NCBI RefSeq assembly: GCF_006337105.1
Contig: NZ_CP040871.1
Location: 2,436,501-2,500,500, forward strand
Length of the DNA: 64,000 nucleotides
Direction: 5' to 3'
DNA from: Thermomonas aquatica
GTDB taxonomy: Bacteria; Pseudomonadota; Gammaproteobacteria; Xanthomonadales; Xanthomonadaceae
Each line of letters starts with the position of its first letter. The first letter of the stretch is position 1. The notes beneath the pieces are model-generated. The model was not told where the DNA came from. It saw only the letters and a list, made by a program, of their open reading frames with translations, and searched no databases. A program made the position numbers and the translations under genes. Below, piece by piece: positions 31,295-38,417 of this stretch.

Positions 31295-32017
31295 ATGGCG
31301 ACGTGGCTGGCCATTGCGCTGCTGCTCATCGCGACGACGTGTGTCGTGCTGGCGCTGCAGGTGCGCGGGCTGCGTGCGAAACTGGGCACGCGCGCTGCAC
31401 AGGCCGATGCCGGTTCCCGCGCGCATGATGCGCAGGTGCGCGAACAGGCGGCATCGCAAGAACGCGAACGCATCTATTCCGACCTGCACGACGACCTCGG
31501 GGCGAAGTTGCTGTCGCTGGTCTATCGCGCCGAATCGCCGGTGCAGGCCGACCTGGCGCGCGCGATCCTGCAGGACCTGCGCGACGTGGTGACGCGTTCG
31601 CGCGGCACGCCGGGCACGCTGGGCGACGTGCTGGCCGACATCCGCGGCGAAGCCGCGCAGCGGCTGGCGGCGGTGGGCATCGGCCTGGCCTGGGACGAAG
31701 CCGACGACCTGCCGGATCCGATGCTGGACAACGGGCATGCCTTGCACCTGCACCGCATCGTGCGCGAGGCGATCAGCAACACCATCCGCCATGCGCAGGC
31801 GCGGCACTTGCGCGTGCGGGTACGTGCGGCCGCGGGCGAACTCCTGCTCGAGCTCACCGACGACGGCAGCGGTGTTCCCGCGGCAGTGCTGGCCGGCAGC
31901 GGCATGCGCAACATGCGCACGCGCGCCGGCGAACTCGACGGCCGCATCGACTGGGTGCCGGGCACCGAAGGCGGGGCCAAGGTCTTGCTGCGCATGCCGC
32001 TGGATGCGGAAGCGTGA
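31295..32017 (+). CDS. Short sensor histidine kinase (NarX/LiaS-like core)
   Basis: 240 aa. One N-terminal hydrophobic helix (~3-22), a short linker, HisKA_3 with RIYSDLHDDLGAKLLSL (His65), and a GHKL ATPase with REAISNTIRHAQA (N box) and DDGSGVPAAVLAGSGMRNMRTRAGEL. No periplasmic or PAS/GAF sensor domain exists, so input must come from a partner; the upstream TPR kinase is the obvious candidate. It overlaps the response regulator by GTGA. Confidence 0.92.
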   Translation: MATWLAIALLLIATTCVVLALQVRGLRAKLGTRAAQADAGSRAHDAQVREQAASQERERIYSDLHDDLGAKLLSLVYRAESPVQADLARAILQDLRDVVTRSRGTPGTLGDVLADIRGEAAQRLAAVGIGLAWDEADDLPDPMLDNGHALHLHRIVREAISNTIRHAQARHLRVRVRAAAGELLLELTDDGSGVPAAVLAGSGMRNMRTRAGELDGRIDWVPGTEGGAKVLLRMPLDAEA

Positions 32018-32667
32018 GCGCCGCCGGCGTTTTTTCCCGCGCGCTGGTGGTGGACGACCTTGCGGATGTGCGCGCCTGGCTGGCGGATGCGCTGCGCGAG
32101 GCCTTCCCCGGAATCGAAGTGGAACTTGCCGGGAGCCTTGGGGAGGCGATGGCGAAGATCGAGGCGCCGCCGCAGATCGCGTTGATCGACCTCGGCTTGC
32201 CGGACGGCAGCGGGACGCGGTTGATCGAAGCCCTGCGCAGGCGCGACGCCGGCACGCTGTGCATCGTCGCCACCGTGTTCGACGACGACGCCCACCTGTT
32301 CCCGGCGCTGCGCGCGGGCGCGCAGGGCTATGTGCTGAAGGACCGGGATCGCGCCACCCTGGCCGACATGCTGCGCGGCATCGCCGTCGGCCAGCCGCCG
32401 CTGTCGTCCTCGATCGCGCGCCGCCTGTTGCGCCATTTCCAGCCCATGCCGTTGCAGGCGGACGAGGGCGCGCCGCTGACCCCGCGCGAAACCGAAGTGC
32501 TGCGGCTGACCGCCAAGGGGCTGACCTTGAACGAGGTGGCCGCGGCGCTGGGCATCTCCCGGCATACCGTGTCCGGCTACCTGAAGGACATCTACCGCAA
32601 GCTGAGCGTGGGCACGCGCGCCGAAGCCGCGTTGGAGGCCGCGCGGCGCGGATTGGTCGCTCCCTGA
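32014..32667 (+). CDS. NarL/FixJ-type response regulator
   Basis: 217 aa. Receiver with Asp59 in ALIDLGLPDGSG and N-terminal acidic pair VVDD; LuxR-type HTH near the C-terminus: LTPRETEVLRLTAKGLTLNEVAAALGISRHTVSGYLKDIYRKL. GTG start at 32014 overlaps the kinase stop (GTGA). With the two upstream genes it forms a Ser/Thr kinase / histidine kinase / regulator unit. Targets unknown. Confidence 0.94.
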   Translation: MSAAGVFSRALVVDDLADVRAWLADALREAFPGIEVELAGSLGEAMAKIEAPPQIALIDLGLPDGSGTRLIEALRRRDAGTLCIVATVFDDDAHLFPALRAGAQGYVLKDRDRATLADMLRGIAVGQPPLSSSIARRLLRHFQPMPLQADEGAPLTPRETEVLRLTAKGLTLNEVAAALGISRHTVSGYLKDIYRKLSVGTRAEAALEAARRGLVAP

Positions 32668-32800
32668 GCCGCGCCTGGTTCGCGACCCGGGGATGCGCCA
32701 CTGCCAGCTGCCGGCGATCGGGGCCGGCTGTCCGCCCTCCCTGCCTCCCTGGCGGACATGGCCATGCTCGCCCGCCTCGCGCGGCCTGCCCACCCCACGA

Positions 32801-33598
32801 TCACGGGGGAGCGGCCACCCCGCGCATGCGGAACGGAATCGACACCAGCCGCATGCCGCGATTGACCTGCACCGCGAAATGCAGGTGCGGCGCCGTGCTG
32901 TAGCCGGTATTGCCGGACAGGCCGATGCGCTGCCCGGCCTGCACCCGCTGGCCCTGGCGCACCAGCACGCCGTCGGCGGCGAGGTGCGCGTACAGCGCCA
33001 TCGTGCCGTCGTCGTGGAGGATGCGGACGAGGTTGGCGCGCCTGGCGTATTCGCCGTATGCCAGCCCAGAGCCGCGGAAGCCCGCCTCGACCTGCATCAC
33101 CACACCGGCGCGCGCCGCGGTCACCGGCGTGCCGGTATCGGCGGCGAAATCCAGCGCGTAACGGTTTTCCTCGTCGGCATGGCTGAAGCCGCCCTCGAAG
33201 CCCTGGTCGATGCGGGTGCGGGCCTGCTGCAACGGCGGCAGGTAGTCGATGTCGCGCGGGCGGGCGTTGGAACTGCCGGGAACGCCGACCAGGCTGAGCG
33301 GCAGGTTGCCGCTGCCGGCTGGACGCAGGCGCGCCACCAGCACGCTGCTTTCGGCCGGCACGCTTGCGCGCGCGGGTAGCGGCGGGTCGCTCGGCAATGC
33401 CTTGCCGCCGGTGCTGCGCAACATCACCTCGACCGGCCCGGACAGTGTGTTGTCCGCCCATGCCAGGTACTCGCCATCGGCGGGTTCGATGCGCAGCCGC
33501 GCCAGCGGGGCGGGCTCCACCGGCGCCGGCAGCGCATTGCCGGCGGCGGCCAGCATGGCCGTGCAGGCGACGCTCAATGCGCGCATGCGCAGGCTCAT
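32801..33598 (-). CDS. Exported M23 family metallopeptidase
   Basis: 265 aa. Signal peptide ~1-24 (MRALSVACTAMLAAAGNALPA). An N-terminal beta domain (~27-110) precedes the peptidase: SHADEENRYALDFAADTGTPV, then MALYAHLAADGVLVRQGQRVQAGQRIGLSGNTGYSTAPHLHF with the catalytic HLHF motif. The first zinc His appears to be in SH, spaced more widely from the Asp than in lysostaphin, a variant seen in many proteobacterial members. Likely a cell-wall endopeptidase. ATG at 33598 overlaps the acyltransferase stop by 4 bases, so the two are coupled. Confidence 0.9.
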   Translation of the reverse strand: MSLRMRALSVACTAMLAAAGNALPAPVEPAPLARLRIEPADGEYLAWADNTLSGPVEVMLRSTGGKALPSDPPLPARASVPAESSVLVARLRPAGSGNLPLSLVGVPGSSNARPRDIDYLPPLQQARTRIDQGFEGGFSHADEENRYALDFAADTGTPVTAARAGVVMQVEAGFRGSGLAYGEYARRANLVRILHDDGTMALYAHLAADGVLVRQGQRVQAGQRIGLSGNTGYSTAPHLHFAVQVNRGMRLVSIPFRMRGVAAPP

Positions 33599-34662
33599 TG
33601 CGCGCGGTTGCCGCCGTTGCCCTGCGCTCCCATCGCACGAATGCGCAAGCGCATCGGCAATTCGTAGAAGCGGTAGCTGGCGGAAGCGGCCAGGATCGTG
33701 AGCGCAAGGAACAGGGCCAGTCCGCCCACGCCCTTCGCCAGGCCCGCCTGGGTCAGCGCCAGCAGCACCGGGAAGTGCAGCAGGTACAGCGAGTAGGAGA
33801 TCTTGCCGAGGTAGTCGCCCGCCCGGTTTTCCAGCACGGGATTGCCGTCCGGAACCAGGAAGACCAGGACGAAGAAGATGGCCGATACCGCGAGCAGCAG
33901 CAGCGGCAGGAACCACATCGGGCTCTCGCCGGGGCCTTGCCCGTAGGTCCAGCCGGTCAATTTGCCGATGATGGCCGGATACAGCAGCAGGATCAGCGGC
34001 AGTGCCAGCGCGAAGGCGTGGTGGCGGATGCGCGCGGGCGGGCGCCATCGGTTGTAGAGCATGCCGATCATCATGCCGACGGTGAAGTAGGGCAGGCCGC
34101 GCAACAGCGGCAGGTCGACCGGGAATCCCAGCACCGGCTGCTTCGGCCCCAGCGGCCAGTGCCCGGAGACATAGGTTCCCAGCACGATCGCGCAGAACGC
34201 GGGGATCGCCCACGCGAACCGCGGCCGCAACCACCACAGCGCGGCGAACACCAGGTAGAAGTGCAGCTCGGCCGGGATCGTCCACAGCACCTGCACGCCG
34301 TACAGGGTGGCCAGGTGCGAGGCCAGCGACTTGGCGGTGGGGATGTCGTACAGCACCTTCATCAGCCACGGCAGGCCCGATTGCTGGCCCAGCCAGGACA
34401 GCACGACCACCGCGGCATACAGGGGCAGGATGCGCGCGACCCGCGCCGCGCCGTAGCCGCGCATCGCCTGCCGGGCGGGTTCGCGATCCAGGTACAGGAT
34501 CGTCATCAGGAAGGCGCTGAGCAGGAAGAACAGCATCACCCCGAGCTGGGGCGCGCGCGTGCCGAGGAGCGCATCCCACAGCCGCGCCTTGTTGCTGTAA
34601 TGGCCGACCAGCACGATCAGGGCGGCCAGGCCGCGCAAGGTGTTCAAGCGACGAATCTGCAT
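33595..34662 (-). CDS. OafA-like membrane acyltransferase (acyltransferase 3)
   Basis: 355 aa with about ten TM helices. The N-terminus RRLNTLRGLAALIVLVGHYS carries the family's catalytic His motif, followed by GVMLFFLLSAFLMT (the usual FFvlSGFL position) and ARVARILPLYAAVV. Members O-acetylate surface polysaccharides, lipid A parts or peptidoglycan; no C-terminal SGNH domain is present here. It is first in a two-gene unit with the M23 peptidase and divergent from the metX operon. Confidence 0.9.
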   Translation of the reverse strand: MQIRRLNTLRGLAALIVLVGHYSNKARLWDALLGTRAPQLGVMLFFLLSAFLMTILYLDREPARQAMRGYGAARVARILPLYAAVVVLSWLGQQSGLPWLMKVLYDIPTAKSLASHLATLYGVQVLWTIPAELHFYLVFAALWWLRPRFAWAIPAFCAIVLGTYVSGHWPLGPKQPVLGFPVDLPLLRGLPYFTVGMMIGMLYNRWRPPARIRHHAFALALPLILLLYPAIIGKLTGWTYGQGPGESPMWFLPLLLLAVSAIFFVLVFLVPDGNPVLENRAGDYLGKISYSLYLLHFPVLLALTQAGLAKGVGGLALFLALTILAASASYRFYELPMRLRIRAMGAQGNGGNRAQ

Positions 34663-34731
34663 GCCGGGACTTGTAGCTGCGATGCCGGGAAGTATTCCCG
34701 ATCGCGCCGGCTTATGGCGATTGGTTATTTG

Positions 34732-34755
34732 ATCGCTTTATCCGGATAAAGCGAT
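34732..34755. promoter_or_regulatory. 24-bp perfect palindrome upstream of the met operon
   Basis: ATCGCTTTATCC is followed immediately by its exact reverse complement. The last base coincides with the first base of the -35 box of the met promoter. It lies in the divergent gap with the acyltransferase gene, so it is not a terminator of either. It is probably a repressor operator; the regulator is not identified. MetJ and MetR consensus sites do not match by eye. An ArsR-type methionine regulator of the SahR class is a possibility only. Confidence 0.65.
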
Positions 34756-34783
34756 TGACACGATTCCGGCGCGTGCCCAGACT
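34755..34783 (+). promoter_or_regulatory. Promoter of the metX-metB-hom operon
   Basis: Consensus -35 TTGACA at 34755-34760, a 17-base spacer and a weak -10 CAGACT at 34778-34783. The predicted start near 34790 would be the first base of the riboswitch, which supports the call. The weak -10 suggests dependence on, or modulation by, a bound factor. Confidence 0.6.
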
Positions 34784-34790
34784 GGCGCCA

Positions 34791-34918
34791 TCCATCGAGA
34801 CCGGCTGAGGGACAGGCCCGAAGAAGCCGGGGCAACCTGATGGAGCGCGCCGCAATCGCGGCCTGCTCCCTCGCGGTGCCAAATCCTGCGGGGACCTGGG
34901 CGTCCACCGGAAGATGGT
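34791..34918 (+). ncRNA. SAM-I (S-box) riboswitch
   Basis: The fold is readable. P1 is CCATC (34792-34796) with GATGG (34913-34917). J1/2 is GAGA. P2 is CCGGC/GCCGG enclosing the kink-turn bases TGAGGGA and GGCCCGAAGAA. The invariant GGCAACC is at 34831-34837. P3 is GGAGC...GCTCC. The core GGTGCCAAATCCTGC is at 34875-34889, and P4 follows. This matches the SAM-I consensus in order and in the conserved bases. Ligand is S-adenosylmethionine. It precedes homoserine acyltransferase, cystathionine synthase and homoserine dehydrogenase, so high SAM would shut off methionine synthesis. Confidence 0.92.
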
Positions 34919-34989
34919 TGCGAACCCGCGCAGTCCGCGGGCCCCGCATCCGCCGACGCGCGTCGGCCCTTCCGGCACCCCCGCACGAT

Positions 34990-35013
34990 CCGATGGCATC
35001 GCACCCATCGGAG
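34990..35013 (+). promoter_or_regulatory. Shine-Dalgarno hairpin of metX, likely expression platform
   Basis: CCGATGG (34990-34996) pairs with CCATCGG (35005-35011); the 3' arm covers the first two bases of GGAG (35010-35013), the ribosome site 7 bases before GTG. No T-run follows any hairpin between the riboswitch and the start, so translational rather than transcriptional control is more likely. Two other GC hairpins (34925-34941, 34953-34966) lie in between. The switching mechanism is inference. Confidence 0.45.
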
Positions 35014-35020
35014 CCCCGCC

Positions 35021-36115
35021 GTGAGCCTTGCCGAACGCACCGCCCTCGCCTGTCCATCGCCTCCCCCGGCCGGGAAGGCGGAACGCGTGGCGCGAGCGGC
35101 GGGCTCTGATGTGGACCATGCACGCCGCGGCAGCATCGATGCGGTGCTCGCCAGCCGCCATGCGGGCACCCGCAAGCTGCGCCTGAACTACGAACTGGTC
35201 GGCCCGGCGGATGCGCCGGTGGTGTTCGTCGCCGGCGGCATTTCCGCGCACCGGCACGTGGCGGCGAATGCGCTGGACGCCGGCAACGGCTGGGCCGAGG
35301 GCCTGGTCGCGGCCGGCCGCGCGCTGGACCCGTCGTGCACCCGCATCCTCGCCTTCGACTACGTCGGCGCCTGCGGCGGCATCGACGCGCCGATCGACAC
35401 CGCCGACCAGGCCGATGCCGTCGCGCTGCTGCTGGACGCGCTCGGCATCGACAGGCTGGAGGCGTTCGTCGGCTATTCCTATGGTGCGCTGGTCGGCCTG
35501 CAGCTCGCCACCCGCCATCCGCAGCGCTTGCGCAAGCTGGTCGCGGTCAGCGGCGCGCATCGCCCGCATCCGTATGCCTCCGCCTGGCGCGCGCTGCAGC
35601 GCAAGGCGGTCGCGCTGGGCCAGCTGCAATGCGCGGACGAGCAGGGCCTGTCGCTGGCGCGCCAGTTCGCGATGCTCAGCTACCGCACGCCGGAGGAATT
35701 CGGCGAACGCTTCGATGCCGCGCCGACGCTGAGCAATGGGCACGTGCGCGTTGCCGCCGAAGACTACCTGGATGCCGCCGGCGCCAAGTTCGTCGCGCGC
35801 ATCCCGGCCACCGCCTGGTTGCGGCTGTCCGAATCCATCGACCTGCATGCGGTCGACCCGGCGCAGGTCGCGGTGCCGACGCTGGTGATCGCGGTCGAAG
35901 GCGATCGCCTGGTGCCGCTGTCCGATGCGGTGTCGCTGGTCGAGGGGCTGGGCCTGAACGGCCGCCTGCGCGTGCTGCGCTCGCAGTACGGGCACGACGC
36001 CTTCCTCAAGGAAACCGACCGCATCGACGCCATGCTCGCCGCCGAGCTTCGCCCGAGGCCGGCTTCCGAACCGATTCCGAATTTCAGCACCGACAGCATT
36101 GGAGTTTCCGTATGA
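35021..36115 (+). CDS. metX: Homoserine O-acyltransferase, MetX family
   Basis: 364 aa alpha/beta-hydrolase-fold enzyme that activates homoserine with an acyl group in methionine synthesis. Nucleophile Ser153 is in GYSYGALVG, Asp295 in VEGDRLVP and His325 in YGHDAF, a complete triad. Xanthomonad members of this branch are annotated as homoserine O-succinyltransferases; acyl specificity (acetyl or succinyl) cannot be proven by reading. GTG start at 35021 is preceded by GGAG and lies after a SAM-I riboswitch. metB overlaps the stop by 4 bases. Confidence 0.88.
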   Translation: MSLAERTALACPSPPPAGKAERVARAAGSDVDHARRGSIDAVLASRHAGTRKLRLNYELVGPADAPVVFVAGGISAHRHVAANALDAGNGWAEGLVAAGRALDPSCTRILAFDYVGACGGIDAPIDTADQADAVALLLDALGIDRLEAFVGYSYGALVGLQLATRHPQRLRKLVAVSGAHRPHPYASAWRALQRKAVALGQLQCADEQGLSLARQFAMLSYRTPEEFGERFDAAPTLSNGHVRVAAEDYLDAAGAKFVARIPATAWLRLSESIDLHAVDPAQVAVPTLVIAVEGDRLVPLSDAVSLVEGLGLNGRLRVLRSQYGHDAFLKETDRIDAMLAAELRPRPASEPIPNFSTDSIGVSV

Positions 36116-37332
36116 GCCTTGCCCCCACCGCCTCCAACGATCGCGGCGCAGGTCGCGCCACCCGCGCGGTGCGTGCCGGCATCGACCGCGATACCGCCTT
36201 CGGCGCGGTGACGCCGCCGCTGGTGCTGTCCTCGAACTTCAGCTTCGCCGGCTTCGCGCAGAAGCGGCAATACGACTACACCCGCAGCGGCAATCCCACC
36301 CGCGACCTGCTGGGCGAGGCGCTGGCGGAGCTGGAGGGCGGCGCCGGCGGCGTGGTCACCGCCACCGGCATGGGCGCGATCACCCTGGTGCTGAACGCGC
36401 TGCTGCAGCCCGGCGACAAGCTGGTGGTGCCGCACGACTGCTACGGCGGCAGCTGGCGCCTGTTCAACGCGCTGGCGAAGAAGAACGCGTTCGACCTGAT
36501 CACCTGCGACCTCACCGATCCGCGCGCGCTGGCCGAGGCGCTGGAACACGCGCCGACCCTGGTGTGGATCGAGACGCCGAGCAACCCGTTGCTGCGGATC
36601 ACCGACCTGCGCTTCGTGATCGAGGCCGCGCACAAGGCCGGCGCGCTGGCGGTGGTCGACAACACCTTCCTGTCGCCGGCGCTGCAGCGCCCGATCGCCG
36701 ATTTCGACGCGGACATCGTGGTGCATTCGACCACCAAGTACATCAACGGCCACAGCGACGTGGTCGGCGGCGCGGTGGTCGCCAGGGAGCAGGCGCAACA
36801 CGAATTGCTGGCCTGGTGGGCGAACTGCCTGGGCCTGACCGGCTCGCCGTTCGACAGCTTCCTGACCCTGCGCGGCCTGCGCACGCTGGATGCGCGCCTG
36901 CGCGTGCACCAGGAGAACACCCAGGCGCTGGTCGGGCTGCTCGACGGCCATCCGGCGGTGCGCGCGCTGCATTACCCGGGACTTGCCTCGCATCCGGGGC
37001 ATGCGCTGGCCGCACGCCAGCAGCACGGCTTCGGCGCGATGCTCAGCGTCGAACTGGAAGGCGGCGAAGCCGAGGTGCGCGCCTTCGTCGAGGGCCTGCA
37101 GTACTTCACCCTGGCCGAATCGCTGGGCGGCGTGGAAAGCCTGGTCGCGCACCCGGCGACCATGACCCATGCGGCGATGACGGCGGAGGCGCGTGCCGCC
37201 GCCGGCATCACCGATGGGCTGCTGCGGCTGTCGGTCGGCATCGAACACGCGGACGACCTGGTCGCGGACCTGCGGGCGGCATTGCAGCGCGCGCAGGACG
37301 CGGCGGGCTGCAAACGCCAGGCCGCGCGATGA
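36112..37332 (+). CDS. metB: Cystathionine gamma-synthase / O-acylhomoserine thiol-lyase
   Basis: 406 aa Cys/Met-metabolism PLP enzyme. PLP Lys209 is in VHSTTKYINGHSDVVGG; YTRSGNPTRDLLGEALAELEGG and VVDNTFLSPALQRP are family signatures. It joins cysteine (or sulfide) to the acylhomoserine made by MetX. ATG at 36112 overlaps the metX stop (ATGA) and the hom start overlaps its own stop, giving tight translational coupling under SAM riboswitch control. Confidence 0.92.
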   Translation: MSLAPTASNDRGAGRATRAVRAGIDRDTAFGAVTPPLVLSSNFSFAGFAQKRQYDYTRSGNPTRDLLGEALAELEGGAGGVVTATGMGAITLVLNALLQPGDKLVVPHDCYGGSWRLFNALAKKNAFDLITCDLTDPRALAEALEHAPTLVWIETPSNPLLRITDLRFVIEAAHKAGALAVVDNTFLSPALQRPIADFDADIVVHSTTKYINGHSDVVGGAVVAREQAQHELLAWWANCLGLTGSPFDSFLTLRGLRTLDARLRVHQENTQALVGLLDGHPAVRALHYPGLASHPGHALAARQQHGFGAMLSVELEGGEAEVRAFVEGLQYFTLAESLGGVESLVAHPATMTHAAMTAEARAAAGITDGLLRLSVGIEHADDLVADLRAALQRAQDAAGCKRQAAR

Positions 37333-38417
37333 ATGCACGCATCGCGCCGCTGCGCAGCCATGCGCCGCAGCCGGCGCGGGTCGCCCTGCTGGGTACCGGC
37401 ACCGTCGGCAGCGCCGCCTGGGCGCGGTTGGCGTCGTGGGCGGACACGCCGCTGGATGGCCGGTTGTCGCTGGTGCACGTGGCGAATTCGCGGTTCGCGA
37501 TCAGCAACCGCAATGGCGTTCCCGCCGACACCCGCGAACTGCTGTTGCGCAACGCGCCGCGCGCCAGTTCGCTGGATGCGGTGGGCGATGCCTTGTCGGG
37601 AAGCGGCACCCGCATCGTGATCGACGCCACCGCATCGGAAACCGTGGCGGAACGGCATGCCTCGTGGCTGGCTGGCGGCATCCACGTGGTGACCGCCTGC
37701 AAGCTGGGCCAGGGCACCACGCTGGCGCGCTGGCGCGCGATCCAGGCGGCCCGCGCGCGCGGCGGCACCCGATATGGCGACAGCGCCACCGTCGGTGCGG
37801 GCCTGCCGCTGTTGCGCAGCTTGCGCGAACTGCAGGCCGGCGGCGACCGCATCCATGCCGTCGCCGGCGTGCTGTCCGGTTCGCTGGCCTGGCTGTTCAA
37901 CCACTACGACGGACTGCGCCCGTTCTCGAACTTCGTGCGCGCCGCGCGCGATGCCGGCTACACCGAGCCCGATCCGCGCGACGACCTGTCCGGCGAGGAC
38001 GTGCGCCGCAAGCTGCTGATCCTGTCGCGCGCCGCCGGCCACGCATTGGAGGCCGATGCGGTGCAAGTCGATTCGCTGGTCCCGGAGGCGCTGGCCGCGC
38101 TGGCTGCGGACGATGTCGATGGCGCGCTGCCGTCGCTGGATGCGCCGCTGCGCGAACGCTATGCCGCGGCGTACAAGAACGGCGAGAAACTGCGCTTCAT
38201 CGCGCGCCTGCAGGCCGACGGCCCGGCCACGGTCGGGCTGGAGGCGTTGGCGGCGGATCATCCGCTGGCCGGCGGCGCCGGCACCGACAACCGCGTCGCG
38301 ATCTGGTCGGACCGTTACCGCGAACAGCCGTTGCTGATCCAGGGGCCGGGCGCGGGCGCGGGCGTCACCGCGGCGGCGCTGCTGGACGACGCGCTGCGCA
38401 TCGCCCGCGAAGCCTAG
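37329..38417 (+). CDS. hom: Homoserine dehydrogenase
   Basis: 362 aa. The Rossmann motif ALLGTGTVGSAAWARL lies near the N-terminus and the catalytic-domain region includes GAGLPLLRSLRELQAGGDRIHAVAGVLSGSLAWLFN. It reduces aspartate semialdehyde to homoserine. There is no C-terminal ACT domain and no aspartokinase fusion, so threonine feedback is probably absent. Placement in a SAM-controlled operon suggests an isozyme dedicated to methionine. Its 3' end overlaps the convergent GGDEF-EAL gene by 4 bases. Confidence 0.92.
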   Translation: MNARIAPLRSHAPQPARVALLGTGTVGSAAWARLASWADTPLDGRLSLVHVANSRFAISNRNGVPADTRELLLRNAPRASSLDAVGDALSGSGTRIVIDATASETVAERHASWLAGGIHVVTACKLGQGTTLARWRAIQAARARGGTRYGDSATVGAGLPLLRSLRELQAGGDRIHAVAGVLSGSLAWLFNHYDGLRPFSNFVRAARDAGYTEPDPRDDLSGEDVRRKLLILSRAAGHALEADAVQVDSLVPEALAALAADDVDGALPSLDAPLRERYAAAYKNGEKLRFIARLQADGPATVGLEALAADHPLAGGAGTDNRVAIWSDRYREQPLLIQGPGAGAGVTAAALLDDALRIAREA

